A stretch of 64,000 nucleotides of DNA from Bradyrhizobium genosp. L (GCF_015624485.1 NZ_CP061378.1:4278001-4342000); one strand, 5' to 3'; positions 1 to 9,436 are shown, counted from the stretch's first letter. Notes: generated by a model from the sequence alone, not told the origin. Program-made: numbers and translations.

Positions 1-798
1 GGATCGGGTCCAGCCGGTCAGTGCCTCGGCCTGCGGGCTCCAGTCGAGCACGACGCCGTCCTGGTCGGTCTGCACGAAGGCATCGAGCGCGGTCTTGACG
101 ATGGCCTGCGCCATCTGCTCGCTCTCGACCAGCGCGCGATGCGCCTGCCGTTGCGCGGTGACGTCATGCAGCACGGTGACCGCGCCGCGCAAATTGCCGG
201 CCTCGTCGCGCAGCGGCCGGGCGTTGGCGACGAGGCAGACCTCGGGATGCGGCGGCTGCAGCTTCACGATCAGCTCGCAGTCGTCGACGTCCTCGCCGCG
301 CAGCGCGCGCGCCAGCGGCGTCTCCGGAATCGGCATCGCGGTCTTGCCGTCGGCGTAATAGCACTGAAAGGTTCGGATCCCGGTCAGGCTGTTGAAGCCG
401 GAATCGATGCCGAACATCCGCCGCGCGGTGGCGTTGGCGATCACCACCGCCCCCAGTTCGTCGGCCACCACCACGGGGTCGCGGATGCTTTCGACCGTCT
501 TCTCGAGCAGATGCTGCCTGGTGCCCAGTTGCGACGACAGCTCGGCGAGCGCGGCCGTGAGGCGCGCGATCTCACGGCCGCCGCCTGACGGCGTTGTCTC
601 GCTGCGCGACAGCTCCTGCGCCGCGCGCGTCCTCGACAGCGACCTTGCGATCAACTCAGCGATCATCAGCACCACCGCGATTGCGCCTGCGGCGAGCAGG
701 ACACTCGGCCAGTACACACCATCCACAAAGCCCAACGCGAACAGGATCGCGACGATGGCAAGCATCATCACGAGCGCCAGGCGGCTCGACAAATTCAT
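1..798 (-). CDS. PAS-domain sensor protein, N-terminal part (cut by window edge)
   Basis: The reading frame is open from an ATG at 798 to the window start, so only the first 266 residues are visible. The N-terminus has two hydrophobic segments (about residues 7-25 and 30-48), then a short coiled region rich in A, R and E. A PAS domain follows (about 85-205; it contains VVVADELGAVVIAN and ends in VTVLHDVTAQRQA), and a second PAS begins at about residue 225 (ALDAFVQTDQDGVVLDWSPQ). This layout fits a membrane-anchored histidine kinase or diguanylate cyclase, but the output domain lies outside the window, so the class stays open. Confidence 0.8.
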   Translation of the reverse strand, partial: MNLSSRLALVMMLAIVAILFALGFVDGVYWPSVLLAAGAIAVVLMIAELIARSLSRTRAAQELSRSETTPSGGGREIARLTAALAELSSQLGTRQHLLEKTVESIRDPVVVADELGAVVIANATARRMFGIDSGFNSLTGIRTFQCYYADGKTAMPIPETPLARALRGEDVDDCELIVKLQPPHPEVCLVANARPLRDEAGNLRGAVTVLHDVTAQRQAHRALVESEQMAQAIVKTALDAFVQTDQDGVVLDWSPQAEALTGWTRS

Positions 799-925
799 CC
801 CGACCAACTCATCGTGATCAGCCGCACCGGAGAAACAGGAAAAGGGAAACGTATTCTGCAAAAGGTGTCGGCGCCGGGAAATATCCGGTGACTTGCCCAT
901 GTTGCTTAGCCGAGTCCGGCGCGCT

Positions 926-977
926 GATCCGCCAATTTCGTCTCCGTAGAATTACGGAGGCGGATTTCACGGAGACG
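926..977. other. Nested inverted repeats upstream of the PAS sensor gene
   Basis: CTCCGTA (942-948) pairs with TACGGAG (953-959), and the outer arms ATCCGCC (927-933) and GGCGGAT (959-965) extend the stem across an 8-nt bulge. Alternatively, CGTCTCCGT (939-947) can pair with ACGGAGACG (969-977), so the two folds exclude each other. The block lies 130-180 nt upstream of the sensor start at 798 and outside any gene. It could be a regulatory leader or an operator; nothing further can be said. Confidence 0.4.
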
Positions 978-1020
978 AGTTCCTGGCACACAAGCCATTG
1001 AGCCGAGAAACCACCCACGG

Positions 1021-1049
1021 TGTCGTCCTGGCTTTCGCCAGGGACGACG
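1021..1049. repeat. Palindromic dispersed-repeat hairpin after the amidotransferase gene
   Basis: The segment GTCGTCCTGGC ... GCCAGGGACGAC forms a near-perfect stem with one bulged base and a TTTC-type loop. It sits 13 nt beyond the stop codon of the minus-strand gene ending at 1062. Hairpins of this kind are common intergenic repeats in Bradyrhizobium and may help end transcription, although no T-tract follows. Confidence 0.5.
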
Positions 1050-1061
1050 GTGAGGACAGAG

Positions 1062-1829
1062 CTACGCCGCCCGCCGCTCGCGCAGGGCCTCGCCGAAGGC
1101 CTCGAACAGCGCGCGGTTGATCGGGTTGCGCTGCGGGTCGTATTCGGCGTGCCATTGCACACCGAGTGCAAAGCCGGGCGCGTCGGCGATACGGATCGCC
1201 TCGATGGTGCCGTCCTCCGCGATGCCCTCGATCACGACGCGCTTGCCCGGTTTGAGGATGCCCTGGCCGTGCAGCGAGTTGACGCGGATGGTTTCGCGGC
1301 CAAGGATCGTTGCGAATGCGCCGCCCGGCGTCAGCGTGACGTCGTGACGGTCGGCGAACACGACGGTGGGATCGGGATGGATCTCGCCGTTCTCCAGCCG
1401 CGGCATCCGGTGATTCATGCGGCCGGGAATCTCGCGGATCTCCGGATGCAGCGAGCCGCCGAAGGCGACGTTCATCTCCTGCAGACCGCGGCAAATGCCG
1501 AAGATCGGCACGCCGCGCGCGACGCAGGCCTCCGACAGCGCGAGCGCCACGTCGTCGCGATGCAGGTCGTACGGCTCGTGGGCCTCGCAGGGCTCGGTAT
1601 TGAAGCGGGTCGGATGGACGTTGGCGCGTGCGCCGGTCAGGACCACGCCGTCGACCACGTCGAGCAACGCCGCGACATCGGTGATCTCGGGGCTGCCCGC
1701 GAACATCAGCGGGACGGCGCCCGACACCTCGGCAACCGCGCGAAGGTTGCGCTCCCCGACCATCTGGACTGTGAAACGATTTTCGATGCGATGGGCGTTT
1801 CCGATCACGCCGACCACGGGCCGTCTCAT
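1062..1829 (-). CDS. Gamma-glutamyl-gamma-aminobutyrate hydrolase family protein (class I glutamine amidotransferase fold)
   Basis: This 255-residue protein matches the peptidase C26/PuuD family, which hydrolyses gamma-glutamyl amides such as gamma-Glu-GABA in the cytoplasm. The nucleophile elbow GICRGLQ places the catalytic Cys at residue 113. The His-x-Glu pair is in QWHAEYD (His227, Glu229). VVLTGARANVHP (about residues 62-73) matches the GGxDvxP element seen in this family. Length is normal (about 250). No put genes (puuA, B or C) are nearby, so the true substrate is uncertain. The gene stands alone. Confidence 0.85.
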   Translation of the reverse strand: MRRPVVGVIGNAHRIENRFTVQMVGERNLRAVAEVSGAVPLMFAGSPEITDVAALLDVVDGVVLTGARANVHPTRFNTEPCEAHEPYDLHRDDVALALSEACVARGVPIFGICRGLQEMNVAFGGSLHPEIREIPGRMNHRMPRLENGEIHPDPTVVFADRHDVTLTPGGAFATILGRETIRVNSLHGQGILKPGKRVVIEGIAEDGTIEAIRIADAPGFALGVQWHAEYDPQRNPINRALFEAFGEALRERRAA

Positions 1830-2077
1830 TATCTCAAGTCTCGCGCAATGATTCTTCTAAGTTTGCCGTGCTTCGGAGACGATCATGCCTCCGAGTTCCC
1901 CAGGGATCAACTGTCTAAATCTGCACAGACAGGCTTGCAGCCCTGCACAAAGCTGGGCCCCAGGGAGGCGCCCCCTGCTCCGCGGCCAGCGGCAAACCGG
2001 CACGGGGGCGGGCTGCTTGATCCCGGCGGCGTTTTCGCGAAAGAGTGGCCGGGCACCGGCGCAAGGAGGGAATCACC

Positions 2078-3217
2078 GTGACCGATCCGGCCGACAGTCG
2101 CCTGCAGACCCGCAACGACATGGCTTGGGCGATCGCCGTCGGCGGCATCGGCATCGTGCTGTTCGCGGCGTTGCTGCTGTTCGCCTGGAATTTCGCAGCG
2201 ACCCTGTTCCTGTTGTTTTCGGGCATGCTGCTGGGCGTCGGGCTGAATGCCATGACCGCCCATCTTGGCCGGCTGATCGGGCTGCCCCACGCGCTGCGGC
2301 TCGCGATCGTCTGCGTGGTGCTGGCGGGGCTGCTGGGCGGCATTGTCTTCCTTGGCGGAACCACGATCGCCGAACAGGCCACCGTGCTGAGCAACACCAT
2401 CAAGTCGCAGCTCGGCAACGTCCGCAGTTTCCTGGAACAGCACGGCGTCGATACCAGCTATCTCGATTTCACCAACGCCGCCGGCGAGGCCAAGCCGGAA
2501 GCCGGCGGCGTCGCGACGACGACGCAAGCGCCGGCCCAAACGCATGGCGGCATACCCGGCGCCGGTGCGCTCGCCTCCAGCGGGGGCGCCATCATCAGCC
2601 AGACGCTGAAGGTCTTGCTCGGCACCGTCAGCGTGGTCGGCAATTTCTTCATTGTGCTGTTCCTGGGGCTGGCCTTCGCGGCGCAGCCGAGCATCTATCG
2701 CGCCGGGCTCTTGTTCATCGCGCCGGCGGAATATCGCGATCAGGCCACACATATCGTCGACCGCATCGGCGAGACGCTGGAGCGCTGGCTGATCGCGCAG
2801 ATCATCACCATGGTGGCGGTGTTCCTGGTGACCTGGATCGGGCTTCTGATCATCGGGATTCCGAGCTCGTTCATCCTCGGCATCCAGGCCGGCCTGCTGG
2901 CCTTCATCCCGACGGTCGGCGCGATCCTCGGCGGGCTGATCGTGGTGTTGGCGAGCCTCGCCACGGGATGGATCGCGGCGCTGTCCGCCTTCATCCTGTT
3001 CCTCGGCGTGCACGCGCTGGAAAGCTACGTGCTGACGCCGATCATCCAGCGCCAGGCGCTCGACATCCCGCCGGCGACGCTGTTCGCGTTCCAGATCCTG
3101 CTCGGCGTCGTCTTCGGCATCTGGGGGCTGGCGCTGGCGCTGCCACTGATGGCGATCGCCAAGGTGATGATCGACCACTTCAAGGCCGAGGACGGAGCGC
3201 CCGCGCAGGCGACGTGA
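2078..3217 (+). CDS. AI-2E family transporter (UPF0118 permease)
   Basis: A polytopic membrane protein of 379 residues in the AI-2E/PerM family. The N-terminus has two or three hydrophobic helices, a polar region follows (about 95-190, alanine/glycine/threonine-rich), and the C-terminal half holds several helices with the family-typical FIPTVGAILGG and HALESYVLTPIIQRQALDIPP stretches. I chose the GTG at 2078 because AAGGAGG (2063-2069) lies 8 nt upstream; an in-frame GTG at 2045 has no such site. Family members export small molecules or act as Na+/H+ antiporters, and the substrate cannot be read from sequence. Confidence 0.88.
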   Translation: MTDPADSRLQTRNDMAWAIAVGGIGIVLFAALLLFAWNFAATLFLLFSGMLLGVGLNAMTAHLGRLIGLPHALRLAIVCVVLAGLLGGIVFLGGTTIAEQATVLSNTIKSQLGNVRSFLEQHGVDTSYLDFTNAAGEAKPEAGGVATTTQAPAQTHGGIPGAGALASSGGAIISQTLKVLLGTVSVVGNFFIVLFLGLAFAAQPSIYRAGLLFIAPAEYRDQATHIVDRIGETLERWLIAQIITMVAVFLVTWIGLLIIGIPSSFILGIQAGLLAFIPTVGAILGGLIVVLASLATGWIAALSAFILFLGVHALESYVLTPIIQRQALDIPPATLFAFQILLGVVFGIWGLALALPLMAIAKVMIDHFKAEDGAPAQAT

Positions 3218-3229
3218 AGCGCCCTTAAC

Positions 3230-3478
3230 TCAACGAAACAGCAGCACGGTGCCAACGACCATCAGCAAGGCGCCGAGCAGCAGCGCCACCGGCCAGCGGC
3301 GCCTCGGCTTGACGTAACGGCCCTGCGCGCGGCGCTCCGCGATCAGCGCGCTCTCGTATTCGTCGGAGTTTGAAAACAGGCAGGCAAAGCCGCTTCGCGC
3401 CGAGACCGCGTCCGCCTCGAGCGACATCAGGGCTGCCTGCGGATTGCGGATGCGGATCGACTCCATGCCTGAAAGCAT
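3230..3478 (-). CDS. Small tail-anchored hypothetical protein
   Basis: An 82-residue protein with a polar N-terminus, a basic stretch KPRRRW and one C-terminal transmembrane helix (WPVALLLGALLMVVGTVLLF), so it is probably an inner-membrane tail anchor with its N-terminus in the cytoplasm. It converges with the AI-2E permease gene (12-nt gap) and lies 33 nt downstream of the diguanylate cyclase on the same strand. The start may instead be the Met at residue 5 (3466). I do not recognise a family. Confidence 0.6.
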   Translation of the reverse strand: MLSGMESIRIRNPQAALMSLEADAVSARSGFACLFSNSDEYESALIAERRAQGRYVKPRRRWPVALLLGALLMVVGTVLLFR

Positions 3479-3511
3479 GGGATCGAATGGTTAATCGATC
3501 GTTACCGCCGC

Positions 3512-4729
3512 TCAGCCCTGGACAATCACCGGCTTGTGCCGCGCCGACGCCGGCAGCCCGGCCGTCTTGCGCCGCCAGTTCTCCAGCGAGAGCGGCAGCT
3601 CTTCGGCGGCCTCGACCCGGTTGCGACCGCCGCGCTTGGCCTGGTACAGCGCGGTGTCGGCGGATGCCAGCAGCACCTCGAGCTCGGTCCCGGCCGGCCC
3701 GCCGGCGACGCCGATCGAGACGGTGGTATCGACCGCGCCTTCCTCGCAGACGATGTTGCTGGTCTCGAAGGCCTCGCGCACGCGCTCGGCGACCAGCACG
3801 CCCTCCTCCAGCGAGCACGGCAGCAACGCCGCGAATTCCTCGCCGCCGATGCGGCCGGAGAGATCGCTGATTCTCAAATTGTTGACCACGACGGCGGCGA
3901 ACAGCTTCAAGATCTCGTCGCCCGCCGGATGGCCGAAGCGGTCGTTGATCGACTTGAAGTGATCGATGTCGAAGATCATCACCGTGACCGGGCGGCCGGC
4001 ATTGGCCTCGCGCTCGATCACCCGCGCGCAGGCCTCCGAGAAGCCGCGGCGGTTGAGCATGCCGCTCAGGGGATCGACCGAGGCCGCGGTCTTGTGCACG
4101 GCCACCGCGCGGTCCGACACCATCATGAAGATCACGAACACGGTGCCGATCGCGTACAGCACGAGCTCGATCGAGAACAGCGTGACCCAGACGCTCGATC
4201 CGAAATTCTCGTCATGCGGCCGCAACAGGTCGCCGAGCAGGATCGGCAGCATCAGCACGCAGCCATGTGCGACCGGAACGACGATCGCGGGCCAGCGCTT
4301 CTGCATCGCGCGGCGGCGCTCGCGCCAGAGCTCGGAGGCGGTCAGCGCGGCGTAGACCGCGACGATCGCAGCGCCAATGGTCAGGCGCAGCGCGGGATTC
4401 TCCACCACCGTCACGGCGCCGACCCAGGCGATCGGGCCGAGCACCAGCCCGGGCAGATTGGGCTTGCGGCCGTGGAAGACGCGCGAGGCGTTCCAGACCA
4501 TGCTGCAGGCGGCAAAGCCGACCGCGTTCAGCGCCAGCGAGATCGGGACGCCAAGCGTCGCGCCTGCGGCGGTCGAGAGCGCCACCGACGTGGCGCCGAG
4601 CAGATAGGCGGTGCCCCACCATTTCAGCGCGGGAATGTTCTCCTGCCTGCCGAACAGCAACAGCATGGCGCCGAGCATGCCCGCAACCATGGTGGCGAAC
4701 AAATAAAGTGTCGACGTGTCGAACGACAT
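3512..4729 (-). CDS. Membrane-bound diguanylate cyclase (GGDEF domain)
   Basis: A 405-residue protein with about six or seven N-terminal membrane helices (residues 1-215) and a C-terminal GGDEF domain (about 220-380). The active site is intact: the substrate loop reads DIDHFKSINDRFGH and the signature is GGEEF. An RxxD motif (RISD) lies ahead of the signature in the position of the product-inhibition I-site, so c-di-GMP feedback is likely. It should make c-di-GMP from two GTP. The sensory part is a plain helical module with no PAS or CHASE domain that I can see. Confidence 0.92.
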   Translation of the reverse strand: MSFDTSTLYLFATMVAGMLGAMLLLFGRQENIPALKWWGTAYLLGATSVALSTAAGATLGVPISLALNAVGFAACSMVWNASRVFHGRKPNLPGLVLGPIAWVGAVTVVENPALRLTIGAAIVAVYAALTASELWRERRRAMQKRWPAIVVPVAHGCVLMLPILLGDLLRPHDENFGSSVWVTLFSIELVLYAIGTVFVIFMMVSDRAVAVHKTAASVDPLSGMLNRRGFSEACARVIEREANAGRPVTVMIFDIDHFKSINDRFGHPAGDEILKLFAAVVVNNLRISDLSGRIGGEEFAALLPCSLEEGVLVAERVREAFETSNIVCEEGAVDTTVSIGVAGGPAGTELEVLLASADTALYQAKRGGRNRVEAAEELPLSLENWRRKTAGLPASARHKPVIVQG

Positions 4730-4899
4730 AAACTCACCCCAGCCCGGTGATGCAAAACCTCCGCAGGCGCAATTGAAATTGGTGATGCAGCGCTACTGCG
4801 AAGTCCGCACGCTAAGACGCGCGCGTTCGAATTTCGTTTGCACGCATACGCAAGTTTTCATGAAAAACTGCGCTAATTCGCTGCGAAGCGCATTGCAAC

Positions 4900-4925
4900 A
4901 AAAAGGGCGCCTCGCGGCGCCCTCT
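4900..4925 (-). terminator. Rho-independent terminator after rpsI
   Basis: The stem GGGCGCC (4905-4911) / GGCGCCC (4916-4922) has a 4-nt loop and is followed on the minus strand by TTTTT. It lies about 45 nt past the rpsI stop and closes the rplM-rpsI operon. Confidence 0.88.
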
Positions 4926-4970
4926 TCAACTCGGTACTGGCGGCGATTGCCGCAAATTTTAGGACTCGTA

Positions 4971-5447
4971 TTAGCGCTTCGAGAACTGGAAGGACTTGCG
5001 GGCCTTCGCCTTGCCGTACTTCTTGCGCTCGACCGCGCGTGAGTCGCGGGTGAGGAAGCCGCCCTTCTTGAGGACACTGCGCAGCTCGGGCTCGAAGTTG
5101 GTCAGCGCCCGGGAGATGCCGTGTCTGACGGCACCGGCCTGGCCGGACAGGCCGCCGCCGGCGACGGTGCAGATCACGTCGTACTGGCCATTGCGGGCGG
5201 CCGCGACCAGCGGCTGCTGGATCATCATGCGCAGCACCGGGCGGGCGAAGTAAACTTCGAATTCGCGGGTGTTGACCGAGATCTTGCCGGAGCCGGGCTT
5301 GACCCAGACGCGGGCGACGGCGTCCTTGCGCTTGCCGGTGGCGTAGGCGCGGTTGAACTTGTCGACCTTCTTGACATATTTCGGCGCGTCGGGCGCCGCC
5401 GGCTTGACCTGCGAGAGCTGGTCGAGGGACTGCAACGTGTCGGACAT
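4971..5447 (-). CDS. rpsI: 30S ribosomal protein S9
   Basis: A 158-residue S9/uS9. It carries the family signature [19 protein letters not shown] and the basic C-terminal tail [11 protein letters not shown] that reaches the P site of the small subunit. Residues 1-30 form an extension typical of rhizobial S9. Its ATG overlaps the TAA of rplM by one base (TAATG), which fits translational coupling in the conserved rplM-rpsI operon. Confidence 0.98.
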   Translation of the reverse strand: MSDTLQSLDQLSQVKPAAPDAPKYVKKVDKFNRAYATGKRKDAVARVWVKPGSGKISVNTREFEVYFARPVLRMMIQQPLVAAARNGQYDVICTVAGGGLSGQAGAVRHGISRALTNFEPELRSVLKKGGFLTRDSRAVERKKYGKAKARKSFQFSKR

Positions 5448-5911
5448 TAAGCGGCCCTCGTGTTCTTGCGGTTCAGGGAAGCGATATCGACCTTCTCGGG
5501 GCTCTGCGCTTCATGCGGGTGCTCGGCACCGGGATAGACGCGCAGATTGCCCATCTGCATGCGGCCGAGCGGGCCGCGCGGGATCATGCGCTCGATCGCC
5601 TTCTCGACGACGCGCTCGGGGAAGCGACCCTCGAGGATCTGCTTCGCGGTGCGCTCCTTGATGCCGCCGATGAAACCGGTGTGCTTGTAGTAGGTCTTCT
5701 GCTCGCGCTTGCGACCGGTCAGCACCACATGCGCGGCGTTGATGATGACGACGTTGTCGCCGCAGTCGACATGCGGGGTGTAGGTGGGCAGGTGTTTGCC
5801 GCGCAGGCGCATCGCAACGAGGGTGGCGAGACGGCCGACGACCAAACCCTTGGCGTCGATCACGACCCACTTCTTCGTCACTTCGGCGGGCTTGGCCGAG
5901 AACGTGCTCAT
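5447..5911 (-). CDS. rplM: 50S ribosomal protein L13
   Basis: A 154-residue L13/uL13 with the typical [16 protein letters not shown] start, GDNVVIINA and [21 protein letters not shown] segments. I start it at the ATG at 5911 ([11 protein letters not shown]); a longer frame reaches 5992, but its extra 27 residues do not resemble L13. It is an early-assembly 23S-binding protein, co-transcribed with rpsI. Confidence 0.97.
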   Translation of the reverse strand: MSTFSAKPAEVTKKWVVIDAKGLVVGRLATLVAMRLRGKHLPTYTPHVDCGDNVVIINAAHVVLTGRKREQKTYYKHTGFIGGIKERTAKQILEGRFPERVVEKAIERMIPRGPLGRMQMGNLRVYPGAEHPHEAQSPEKVDIASLNRKNTRAA

Positions 5912-6064
5912 GGTGAAATCCGTGAAAAAGGAAATCGGCGCCGAATGCGCCGAACTGGGCGGCTTTCTAGAGAACCCGCGCGTCCACGTCAACGCCTTCG
6001 CGCGGCAATTAAATCAATCAGAACAAAAGCTTAGAAATATGGTGCAATAATACCAGTAAAAAGA

Positions 6065-6493
6065 TCACGTATTTGGAATGGAATAGGTCGCCGTGACATG
6101 GGCGATCGGATCGGGCGACGTGCCGGACAGCAGATTGACCTCGCCGACCGCAAGCCGCCTGCCGAGCTTGAGCAGTTTCGCCACCGCCATCACATCCTGC
6201 CCGGTCTGGCCCTTGCGCAGGAAGTTGATATTGAGGTTGGTGGTGACGGCGAGACCGACCGGCCCGATCGCCGACAGCAGCACCACATACATCGCGAAAT
6301 CGGCGAGCCCCATCAGGGTCGGCCCCGACACCGTTCCTCCCGGGCGCAGCATGCGCTCGCTGAACTGCTGGCGCAGCAGGGCCGTCTCGCCGTCGGCGCT
6401 TTCGATCCTGATGTCGTCGTGGACGAACGCCTGTGGGAATTCCCGCCGCAGGAACTCCTCCACGTCAGCCACGCTCATTTTCGCAATCGCCAT
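6065..6493 (-). CDS. PaaI-family hotdog-fold thioesterase
   Basis: A 142-residue single hotdog domain. GGTVSGPTLMGLADFAMYVVL (about residues 52-72) is the central helix of PaaI/YbgC-like acyl-CoA thioesterases, with the likely catalytic Asp in GLADF, and TNLNINFLRKG is the following strand. The start may be the internal Met at 6478. It lies upstream of rplM on the same strand and divergent from an enoyl-CoA hydratase gene, which fits a role in acyl-CoA turnover. Confidence 0.85.
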   Translation of the reverse strand: MAIAKMSVADVEEFLRREFPQAFVHDDIRIESADGETALLRQQFSERMLRPGGTVSGPTLMGLADFAMYVVLLSAIGPVGLAVTTNLNINFLRKGQTGQDVMAVAKLLKLGRRLAVGEVNLLSGTSPDPIAHVTATYSIPNT

Positions 6494-6577
6494 GCGGTTC
6501 CTGCCCTCGCCTCGCCCTGCCTGTTACATTAAGTTGTCACAGACACAAAAGTGGAATCTTTCCCAGGAACGACCGCA

Positions 6578-7402
6578 ATGTCCGCCCAAGCCGCCCGCGC
6601 CGAAGCACCGCACGCCTCGATCCTGCTGCGCGAAACCGTCGGCAGTATCGCGATACTGACGCTCAATCGCCCGGCGGCGCGCAACAGCCTGTCGGAAGGC
6701 ATGATCGGCGAGCTGCACGCTGCGCTGAACGGGATCCGGGACGACAAGGCCATTCGCGGCGTCGTGCTCGCCGCAAATGGTCCGGCCTACTCCGCCGGCC
6801 ATGACATGAAGGAATTGACCGCACGCCGCAGCGACGCCGACCGCGGCCGCGGCTATTTTGCGCAGATCATGAACGCCTGTAGCGCGATGATGCAGGCCAT
6901 CGTGCATCTGCCGAAGCCGGTGGTCGCCGCCGTGCAGGGCATCGCGACCGCGGCCGGCTGCCAGCTCGTCGCGAGCTGCGATCTCGCGATCGCTTCCGAG
7001 GCCGCGACGTTTGCGACGCCGGGCGTCGACATCGGACTGTTCTGCTCGACGCCGATGGTGGCGCTGTCGCGCAACGTGCCGCGCAAGCAGGCGATGGAGA
7101 TGCTGCTGACCGGCGAGCCGATCTCCGCGGCAACCGCGCAAGATATCGGCCTGATCAACCGCGTGGTGCCATCAGGCACCGAGCGCGACGCGGCGATCGC
7201 GCTGGCACAGAAGGTCGCGCTGAAATCGGCCTACACCGTCAAGCTCGGCAAGGAGGCGTTCTATCGCCAGGCCGAGATGAGCCTCGCGGATGCCTATCGC
7301 TTCGCCGCCGAGGTGATGACCGAGAACATGATGGCGCGCGACGCCGAGGAAGGCATCGGCGCCTTCATCGAAAAGCGCGAGCCGAAATGGCAGGACAAGT
7401 AA
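6578..7402 (+). CDS. Enoyl-CoA hydratase/isomerase family protein
   Basis: A 274-residue crotonase-fold protein. The oxyanion-hole segments are GPAYSAGHDMKEL (CoA pocket) and a second Gly-containing stretch ATAAGCQLVASCDLAIA. The typical catalytic Glu of mitochondrial-type hydratases is not obvious (TPGVDIGLFCST), so hydratase activity is not assured; many crotonases of this subgroup are unassigned. I start at the ATG at 6578 with AGGA just upstream, not at the GTG at 6551. The next gene, a CoA-binding protein, follows after 7 nt. Confidence 0.88.
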   Translation: MSAQAARAEAPHASILLRETVGSIAILTLNRPAARNSLSEGMIGELHAALNGIRDDKAIRGVVLAANGPAYSAGHDMKELTARRSDADRGRGYFAQIMNACSAMMQAIVHLPKPVVAAVQGIATAAGCQLVASCDLAIASEAATFATPGVDIGLFCSTPMVALSRNVPRKQAMEMLLTGEPISAATAQDIGLINRVVPSGTERDAAIALAQKVALKSAYTVKLGKEAFYRQAEMSLADAYRFAAEVMTENMMARDAEEGIGAFIEKREPKWQDK

Positions 7403-7409
7403 GAACAAC

Positions 7410-7994
7410 ATGAACCACGACGCCTACGACGACAATTACATCCGCAGCATCCTCAACGGCGTGAAGTCGATCGCGATGGTCGGCGCCTCGCCGGTCAATG
7501 TGCGGCCGAGCTATTTTGCGTTCAAATATCTGGCGCAGCGCGGCTACGACATGATCCCGGTCAATCCCGGCCATGTCGGCAAGACGCTGATGGGCAAGCC
7601 GTTCGTGGCGTCACTCGCCGATATCGGCCGCCCGATCGACATGATCGACATCTTCCGCAATTCGAGCCACATCATGCCCGTCGTCGACGAGGCGCTGAAG
7701 CTGTCACCGCTGCCGAAGGTGATCTGGATGCAGCTCGGCGCGCGCGACGATGCCGCCGCCGAAAAGGCCGAGGCCGCGGGGCTGAAGGTCGTGATGAACC
7801 GCTGCCCGAAGATCGAGTATGGCCGGCTGTCGTCGGAGATTTCCTGGATGGGGGTCAATTCGCGCACGCTGAGTTCCAAGCGCGCACCGGTGCCGACGCA
7901 GGGCATGCGGCTGTCGCTCAACCGCACCAGCTTCGGCGGCGGCCAGACTGCGGCATCCGATCGCGCCGCGAAAAACAAAACCGAGAGGACCTGA
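7410..7994 (+). CDS. CoA-binding domain protein (YccU-like)
   Basis: A 194-residue protein with an N-terminal Rossmann-type CoA-binding domain (residues 15-135): SIAMVGASPVNVRPSYFAFK is the nucleotide loop and YDMIPVNPGHVGKTLMG the second strand. It resembles the CoA-binding half of succinyl-CoA synthetase alpha but has no phospho-His domain. The tail (from residue 150) is polar and probably disordered. It sits between an enoyl-CoA hydratase gene and metY, a gene order I associate with Bradyrhizobium relatives. Function unknown. Confidence 0.85.
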   Translation: MNHDAYDDNYIRSILNGVKSIAMVGASPVNVRPSYFAFKYLAQRGYDMIPVNPGHVGKTLMGKPFVASLADIGRPIDMIDIFRNSSHIMPVVDEALKLSPLPKVIWMQLGARDDAAAEKAEAAGLKVVMNRCPKIEYGRLSSEISWMGVNSRTLSSKRAPVPTQGMRLSLNRTSFGGGQTAASDRAAKNKTERT

Positions 7995-8155
7995 CGCAGC
8001 TGCGGAATAATCGCCGCGATCCGGCGGTATCGCGCAGCATGCCCATTCCAAACACGCTTTCGCCGTTCAACTCAGCTTGACGGCGGAGCGCGCCGCCATC
8101 AGCATGCCGCGCGTTTCGACCAGGCCACAACTGGACATCAAGCAGGACATCAAGA

Positions 8156-9436
8156 ATGACCGATCGCCTTCCGGGATTTTCCACCCTCGCCGTGCACGCC
8201 GGCGCGCAGCCTGATCCCACCACCGGCGCGCGGGCGACGCCGATCTACCAGACCACGTCATTCGTGTTCAACGATGCCGACCATGCGGCCTCGCTGTTCG
8301 GCCTGCAGGCGTTCGGCAACATCTATACCCGCATCGGCAACCCGACCAACGCAGTGCTGGAAGAACGCGTCGCCGCGCTCGAGGGCGGCACCGCGGCGCT
8401 CGCGGTCGCCTCCGGCCATGCGGCACAGGTCGTCGTGCTGCAACAGCTGATGCGGCCCGGCGACGAAGTGCTCGCCGCGCGGAAACTCTATGGCGGTTCG
8501 ATCAACCAGTTCACCCACGCCTTCAAGGCGTTCGGCTGGAACGTGGCCTGGGCCGATCCCGACGACGTCTCGAGCTTCGAGCGCGCGGTGACGCCGCACA
8601 CCAAGGCGATCTTCATCGAGTCGATCGCCAACCCCGCCGGCAGCATCACCGACATCGAGGCGATTGCGGCGGTGGCGCGCAAGGCCGGCGTGCCCCTGAT
8701 CGTCGACAACACGCTGGCCTCGCCCTATCTGATCAAGCCGATCGACCACGGCGCCGACATCGTCGTGCACTCCTTGACCAAATTCCTCGGCGGCCACGGC
8801 AATTCGCTCGGCGGCATCATCGTCGACGCCGGCACTTTCGACTGGGCCAAGGACAACAAATATCCGATGCTGAGCGAGCCGCGGCCGGAATATCATGGCA
8901 TCCGGCTCCAGGAGACCTTTGGCAATTTTGCCTTCGCGATCGCCTGCCGCGTGCTCGGCCTGCGCGACCTCGGTCCGGCGCTGTCGCCGTTCAACGCCTT
9001 CATGATCCTGACCGGCATCGAGACGCTGCCGCTGCGCATGCAGAAACACTGCGACAATGCCAAGGCGGTGGCGGAATTCCTCTCCGGCCATGCGGCGGTC
9101 TCGGCGGTGAACTATGCCGGACTGCCCGGCGACCGGTACAATCAACTCCAGCGCAAATATGCGCCGAAGGGTGCCGGCGCCGTGTTCACTTTCAGCCTCA
9201 AGGGCGGCTACGACGCCGGCGTCAATCTGGTGTCGAACCTGAAACTGTTCTCGCACCTGGCCAATGTCGGCGACACCCGCTCGCTGGTGATCCACCCGGC
9301 CTCCACCACCCACAGCCAGCTCGACGACGTGGCCAAGGTGAAGTCGGGCGCGGCGCCCGACGTGGTCCGCGTCTCGATCGGCATCGAGGACAAGGAAGAC
9401 CTGATTGCGGACCTCGACCAGGCGCTCAACGCCTGA
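8156..9436 (+). CDS. metY: O-acetylhomoserine aminocarboxypropyltransferase (sulfhydrylase)
   Basis: A 426-residue PLP enzyme of the Cys/Met metabolism family. The Schiff-base lysine is Lys209 in HSLTKFLGGHGNSLGG, and the phosphate-binding SGHAAQ and YTRIGNPT segments are present. It turns O-acetyl-L-homoserine and sulfide into homocysteine plus acetate, giving direct sulfhydrylation for methionine synthesis. The length matches MetY (about 430), longer than MetB/MetC. It is monocistronic at its 3' end, with a strong terminator at 9451. Confidence 0.95.
   Translation: MTDRLPGFSTLAVHAGAQPDPTTGARATPIYQTTSFVFNDADHAASLFGLQAFGNIYTRIGNPTNAVLEERVAALEGGTAALAVASGHAAQVVVLQQLMRPGDEVLAARKLYGGSINQFTHAFKAFGWNVAWADPDDVSSFERAVTPHTKAIFIESIANPAGSITDIEAIAAVARKAGVPLIVDNTLASPYLIKPIDHGADIVVHSLTKFLGGHGNSLGGIIVDAGTFDWAKDNKYPMLSEPRPEYHGIRLQETFGNFAFAIACRVLGLRDLGPALSPFNAFMILTGIETLPLRMQKHCDNAKAVAEFLSGHAAVSAVNYAGLPGDRYNQLQRKYAPKGAGAVFTFSLKGGYDAGVNLVSNLKLFSHLANVGDTRSLVIHPASTTHSQLDDVAKVKSGAAPDVVRVSIGIEDKEDLIADLDQALNA

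Noticed and set aside
7995..8155. Possible SAM-II-type riboswitch before metY
   Set aside because: metY genes of alphaproteobacteria often have one, but the 161-nt leader lacks the conserved pseudoknot core as far as I can read it.
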